A DNA stretch of 64,000 bases from JAVXGM01 sp036657395. GTDB lineage: Bacteria > Bacillota > Clostridia > Peptostreptococcales > Anaerovoracaceae. A program made the translations under genes and the position numbers. The stretch lies in the NCBI GenBank assembly GCA_036657395.1, contig JAVXGM010000002.1:62001-126000 (forward strand), in the 5' to 3' direction. Every line of letters starts with the position of its first letter. Positions within the stretch are counted from its first letter, which is position 1. This document shows positions 60,428-64,000 of this stretch, piece after piece. Below the pieces are notes generated by a model, which saw only the letters and a program-made list of their open reading frames with translations, ran no database searches and was not told the DNA's origin.

Positions 60428-61654
60428 TTATTCATCCTCATCTATTAAGCTGTTGATTTTTGTCTTGGCCCATTTAACTAGTCCATGGTCTTTGCCTTGG
60501 GCGGTTAAACCAATAACCAAATTTCCTTTTCTTACAACTCCAGGGAAATAAAAATCACATTCTTCTTTTCTATCTGCAACATTTACCATAATAGTTTTTT
60601 CTTTACATTTCTTACCGATGTATTCATTGAGTAGCCTGTCATCTGTTGCTGCAAGTACTATATCGGCACCATCCAAATCTGCATCAATAAAACCTCTGGT
60701 ATGAGCCGTCAATACCCCTCGTCGCTGTAATTCCTCAACTTCAGGTGCTAGTTCTTTGCCAATTACATTAAGCTTACAGTCAAAGTCAATCAAAGTATTA
60801 ATTCTTCTCTTGGCTATTTTGCCAGCCCCAATGACTACAACTTTCCTTCCACTTATATTTATAAATGAAGGAAACCAGCTGGATTTTTCTTCTGATAATG
60901 ACTTAGTTCCAGGTTTGCCCCAACGTAATAAAAGTGTTTCCAGAGAAACTCCAGATTCCTTATTAGGTCTACCAATCACCAAAAGCTTTGCATTTCTGTC
61001 TTTTGCAGCCTTTACTTTATCTGAAAATCCTCCGATTTCACCAGACTCTTTTGTAACTACCCACTTTGCTTCAATCTGGCTTATCATTCCTTTATTTAGC
61101 TCGTAAGTAAATGGTCCTTGCATACATATTAAATGTCCAGGGTCTATCCCAAGGTTTGCTGCCTTTTCAACCATATCTACCATAGGAAGAATCCTTGGAT
61201 AGAGCCGTTCCTTGTAATTATCTATGCGGGTAAATATATGCAGGTCTTTGCTTCCAGTGGTCAGGAGGATATTACCTTGTGTGTTGTTTAAAAATTCCAC
61301 AGCTTCCTGGCTGTCTTTCACCATGTGGTAATTTTGCTCTACAGCTTCTTCTTCCCGTAAAAGGCGTGTATATGAACAATTGGTCTTTACACAAGCATAT
61401 CTAATGTTTTCAGAAACTATTGTGGCATATGGATGTGTTCCATCCACCACTGCTTCAATTTTTTCATCAGTTATAAGCGTAACCATTTCTTCCTTTGTTA
61501 GTCTCTTGGCCAACACACGTATTGTCTCGCCATTAGGCAACAATTGTTTTCCATAATCGGTGGCGGTACACACAATCAGCTGGTGATGTTCTTTTAAGGC
61601 CTCCGCCAAAGTTCTGCCTTCTGTAGTTCCTGCAAAGATTAATATTTTCGCCAT
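60428..61654 (-). CDS. Precorrin-6A reductase (CobK/CbiJ) fused to precorrin-2 dehydrogenase
   Basis: 408 residues, two redox domains. Residues 1-245 are CobK/CbiJ: ILIFAGTTEGRTLAEAL, VVDGTHPYATIVSENIR, NILLTTGSKDLHIFT, ICMQGPFTYELN and VTKESGEIGGFSDKV. Residues 260-408 are the CysG-N/Met8 type: NISGRKVVVIGAGKIAKRRI, ADIVLAATDDRLLNEYI, VNVADRKEECDFYFPGVVRKGNLVIGL. The first reduces precorrin-6A, the second oxidises precorrin-2 to sirohydrochlorin with NAD. Only a 10-residue linker separates them, and no stop or frameshift is seen. The C-terminal chelatase region of Met8 is short, so a separate chelatase may be needed. Confidence 0.9.
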   Translation of the reverse strand: MAKILIFAGTTEGRTLAEALKEHHQLIVCTATDYGKQLLPNGETIRVLAKRLTKEEMVTLITDEKIEAVVDGTHPYATIVSENIRYACVKTNCSYTRLLREEEAVEQNYHMVKDSQEAVEFLNNTQGNILLTTGSKDLHIFTRIDNYKERLYPRILPMVDMVEKAANLGIDPGHLICMQGPFTYELNKGMISQIEAKWVVTKESGEIGGFSDKVKAAKDRNAKLLVIGRPNKESGVSLETLLLRWGKPGTKSLSEEKSSWFPSFINISGRKVVVIGAGKIAKRRINTLIDFDCKLNVIGKELAPEVEELQRRGVLTAHTRGFIDADLDGADIVLAATDDRLLNEYIGKKCKEKTIMVNVADRKEECDFYFPGVVRKGNLVIGLTAQGKDHGLVKWAKTKINSLIDEDE

Positions 61655-61670
61655 TGCTTCTCCTCTGAAT

Positions 61671-62399
61671 TTAATCCGTTTTATATCCTCTAGGGGTTAC
61701 CATTTTCCCACCTATTTCTTTAGTCCGTGAATTACCAATGTAGACTGTAGTAAACATATCTACTTTAGTTTCACGAAGTGCCTTTAAAGTCATTACATTG
61801 CTTTCTTCGCCTTCACGACCAATATTTTTTACTGTTCCACAGACTGTATCTCCACTTTTATCTTTTAAGAGAATATCACAGGCTTTTTGCAAGTAATCAA
61901 ATCGTTTCTTACTGGAAGGATTGTAAAGGCAAATGGAAAAATCACCTTTAGCAGCGCATTCCAACCGTTTCTCAATTAATTCCCAAGGGGTAAGTAAATC
62001 GCTAAGGCTGATGACTGCAAAATCATGAATAAGTGGTGCACCCAGTACAGCAGCACCACTACAAGCGGCAGTGATTCCTGGAATAACCTCTATCTCTATA
62101 GGTGGATATTTTTGAGCCACTTCATAGATTAGTCCAGCCATACCATATACACCTGCATCCCCGCTGCATACCATAGCTACAGTCTTACCTTTTACCACTT
62201 CCTCCACGGCTAGCTTACAACGTTCCACCTCTTTTTTCATAGGAGTTGTCAGAAGTTCTTTATGGCCAAATCTTTCTTTGATTAGGTCGATGTACACTGT
62301 GTAACCAGCGATAACCTGACTTTCCTCTAGTACTTCAAGAGCCCTGTTAGTTGCCTGAGAAAGCTCTCCTGGCCCTAAGCCTACTACATATAATTTCAT
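61671..62399 (-). CDS. cbiH: Cobalt-precorrin-3B C17-methyltransferase
   Basis: SAM-dependent C-17 methylation with ring contraction in the anaerobic corrin pathway; 242 residues. KLYVVGLGPGELSQATNRALEVLE, IAGYTVYIDLI, VAMVCSGDAGVYGMAG, VIPGITAACSGAAVLGAPL, HDFAVISLSDLLTPWELIEKRL and SICLYNPSSKKR are typical of CobJ/CbiH. No CbiG or ferredoxin fusion is attached. Confidence 0.95.
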   Translation of the reverse strand: MKLYVVGLGPGELSQATNRALEVLEESQVIAGYTVYIDLIKERFGHKELLTTPMKKEVERCKLAVEEVVKGKTVAMVCSGDAGVYGMAGLIYEVAQKYPPIEIEVIPGITAACSGAAVLGAPLIHDFAVISLSDLLTPWELIEKRLECAAKGDFSICLYNPSSKKRFDYLQKACDILLKDKSGDTVCGTVKNIGREGEESNVMTLKALRETKVDMFTTVYIGNSRTKEIGGKMVTPRGYKTD

Positions 62400-62408
62400 T
62401 TATTACCT

Positions 62409-63677
62409 CTATTCTTTTATTGATCCTGTTTTCAACGTATCTTTTTTGGCTGATGCTTCTAAGCTTGAAAGACATACTTGCCAATAATCTGAAGGCAAAT
62501 TGTCCCTTAGTCCAAAAAATAGCTTTTTTACCGATTTTTCTCCTGAAATTTGTATTTGTTTTTTTAGGTTTTTCTGTTCTTCTTTTGTGGAATCAAAATC
62601 ACCTATAGTTTTTTCTAATCGTTTACATAGGTCTTCTACGACTAAATCCGTAATTTTGTCAATTTCGCTGATATATGGTCGAAATGCAAACCAGCGAAGT
62701 AATTCTTCTTCAAATTCGACTAAAATATTTTTCGCCTTTTCCAAAGGAATTTGATTTTCCCTATAGGAAAAACTATTGCTGATGTTGTCCATGTTGTAAA
62801 GATCAATTTCCTGTATGTTTTCAATTTTAGGATCAATATCCCTTGGTACAGCAAGGTCTAGCCATATGGCATTATCAAATGCCATTGCTGGGCTTATATC
62901 ATTTTCATGAATGGTAAAATGGGGGCTTAATGTTGCGCTGATTACCACTTTATATTTGTGTATATTTTCAAGACGTTTTTCATAATTGATCATTTTGCAC
63001 CCAAAAGGAACAACAGATGTTTGCTCTTCATTTTGGTGGAATTTCTTCCGCAATGTCATGGATACATCTGCCCCTTCCCCAACAAGATGGCCTGCGATTA
63101 GTTTTCCAATCTGCCCATTGCCAATGATAAGGCAGGGAACATTTGTTAAATCCCCTATTTGTTTTTTCAAAAGTTCCATACTACTTGTAGCCGCAGAAGG
63201 GTTAATTCCACCAAGTTTTATCTGGGCTTTAATCTTCTTTGCTGCAGTGATTGCCGTTTGAAAAAGCTTTTCTAACACCATATCATCAGATTTTTCTTTT
63301 CGAGATAATGCAAGGGCATCTTTCACTTGAGAAAGAATCTGATCTTCCCCTACAATCTTAGATTCAAGGCCACAAGTGGTCTTAAGCAAATGAGAAATTG
63401 CAACTTCTCCCTGGCGTTTAATAAAAAAGGTGTCATACTCTTCTTTAGAAATAGTTCTAACCTGATTGATAATCGAATACATATCAGGATTCTGATCAGT
63501 ACAACTAATCCAAAACTCTGTTCGATTACAGGTAGAAACAATCACAGATCCTGTCACATGGAAATTTTCTTTAATTGTATTAAGGCCATGGATAATCTGC
63601 AGCCTAGTAAAAGAAAACTTTTCTCTAATTTTAAGTTCTGCCTGGCTGTGATCTATGCCAGCCATTACAATATTCAT
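62409..63677 (-). CDS. hemA: Glutamyl-tRNA reductase
   Basis: First step of C5-pathway tetrapyrrole synthesis: reduces Glu-tRNA to glutamate-1-semialdehyde with NADPH; 422 residues. AGIDHSQAELKIREKFSF, catalytic Cys in VSTCNRTEFWIS (about residue 50), GEDQILSQVKDAL, and NADPH-binding LIIGNGQIGKLIAGHL are visible, then the helical dimerisation domain. The ATG shares one base with the cbiF stop (TAATG). Its place in the corrin operon suggests supply for B12. Confidence 0.95.
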   Translation of the reverse strand: MNIVMAGIDHSQAELKIREKFSFTRLQIIHGLNTIKENFHVTGSVIVSTCNRTEFWISCTDQNPDMYSIINQVRTISKEEYDTFFIKRQGEVAISHLLKTTCGLESKIVGEDQILSQVKDALALSRKEKSDDMVLEKLFQTAITAAKKIKAQIKLGGINPSAATSSMELLKKQIGDLTNVPCLIIGNGQIGKLIAGHLVGEGADVSMTLRKKFHQNEEQTSVVPFGCKMINYEKRLENIHKYKVVISATLSPHFTIHENDISPAMAFDNAIWLDLAVPRDIDPKIENIQEIDLYNMDNISNSFSYRENQIPLEKAKNILVEFEEELLRWFAFRPYISEIDKITDLVVEDLCKRLEKTIGDFDSTKEEQKNLKKQIQISGEKSVKKLFFGLRDNLPSDYWQVCLSSLEASAKKDTLKTGSIKE

Positions 63678-64000
63678 TATTTGCTTGCCTCTCTAAATTC
63701 ATGGGTAAATGTAGGATCATAAAGTCTAGAACGATCATATTTATCCCCTAAAAATTCCCCTACTAAAATAAGTGCTGTCTTTGTAATGTCATTGTCTGCT
63801 GCTGTTTCAGGTATTGTGCCTACTGTGCAGTGAAACACTTTTTCTTCAGGCCAAGTTGCCTTATACACGATGGCCGCTGGTGTGTCCTTAGTATATCCTC
63901 CCACGAGTAATCGCTCCTGTAAGGACTCAAGCAATCCTGTGCTGAGGAATATTGCCATAGTAGCCTGATGTGCTGCCAATTTTGCAATTTCTTCTTTTTC
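63677..64000 (-). CDS. cbiF: Cobalt-precorrin-4 C11-methyltransferase (C-terminal part)
   Basis: The frame is open to the right edge, reading EKEEIAKLAAHQATMAIFLS, then PAAIVYKATWPEEKVFHCTVGTIPETA, ITKTALILVGEFLG and SRLYDPTFTHEFRE, the conserved C-terminal third of CbiF/CobM. About 107 codons are visible; the start and N-terminal two thirds lie beyond base 64000. First visible gene of the minus-strand operon, overlapping hemA by 1 base. Confidence 0.93.
   Translation of the reverse strand, partial: EKEEIAKLAAHQATMAIFLSTGLLESLQERLLVGGYTKDTPAAIVYKATWPEEKVFHCTVGTIPETAADNDITKTALILVGEFLGDKYDRSRLYDPTFTHEFREASK

Noticed and set aside
1..64000. CRISPR arrays, tRNA or rRNA genes, prophage
   Set aside because: No regularly spaced repeats, no cloverleaf or rRNA sequence, and no phage structural genes were seen in any intergenic region.

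Overview
This window is an A+T-rich chromosomal segment from a low-GC Gram-positive bacterium, most likely an endospore-forming anaerobe of the class Clostridia. The evidence is a complete spoIIIA operon, the yqfC-yqfD sporulation pair, HrcA/CIRCE heat-shock control, GGAGG-type ribosome binding sites, frequent TTG/GTG starts, pyruvate phosphate dikinase, and a corrin pathway using CbiH/CbiF/CbiC/CbiP-type enzymes. I cannot name the genus.

Layout. (1) 1-2460: the 3' part of glycerol kinase and a membrane acyltransferase. (2) 2498-25209: the conserved heat-shock / ribosome-maturation / DNA-repair chain hrcA-grpE-dnaK-dnaJ, prmA-rsmE, mtaB, HIT, rpsU-yqeY, yqfC-yqfD-phoH-ybeY-cdd-era-recO. Three accessory groups break it: a sugar symporter plus a divergent MerR/MATE pair (7411-11116), an alanine-dehydrogenase-like enzyme plus an M23/NodB wall enzyme (13013-15997), and a phosphodiesterase (18058-19164). 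(3) 25228-29959: a DUF4342 protein, glyQS and ppdK. (4) 30064-34434: the spoIIIA operon with a plausible SigE promoter and an unusually short SpoIIIAF. (5) 34497-41239: yqhY-nusB-Kae1-like-xseA-xseB-ispA-dxs-tlyA. (6) 41271-47820: aminotransferase, mutS-mutL-miaA. (7) 47799-53445: tyrosine recombinase, secreted GLUG-repeat protein, methionine gamma-lyase-like enzyme, TVP38-type membrane protein, small membrane protein, and a YneA-like SOS division inhibitor under LexA-type boxes. (8) 53811-64000, all minus strand: a tightly overlapping tetrapyrrole/cobalamin operon that runs off the right edge.

How the genes work together. HrcA represses the chaperone operon through a perfect CIRCE. The middle blocks supply ribosome and tRNA modification, DNA repair and isoprenoid precursors. 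The spoIIIA products build the forespore feeding channel. The last operon makes uroporphyrinogen III from glutamyl-tRNA (hemA, hemC, hemD) and directs it to corrinoid (cobA, precorrin-2 dehydrogenase, cbiH, cbiF, cobK/cbiJ, cbiC, cbiP, cbiB, cobD); hemB, hemL and the remaining cbi genes are not in the window.

I found no clear new defence or mobile system. The most unusual items are the 55-residue SpoIIIAF, the CobK/precorrin-2 dehydrogenase fusion, an M23/NodB fusion with a changed M23 active-site histidine, CIRCE half-sites inside the dnaK-dnaJ hairpin, a yneA-like gene with two or three LexA-type boxes but no adjacent lexA, and a recombinase lodged between housekeeping genes.
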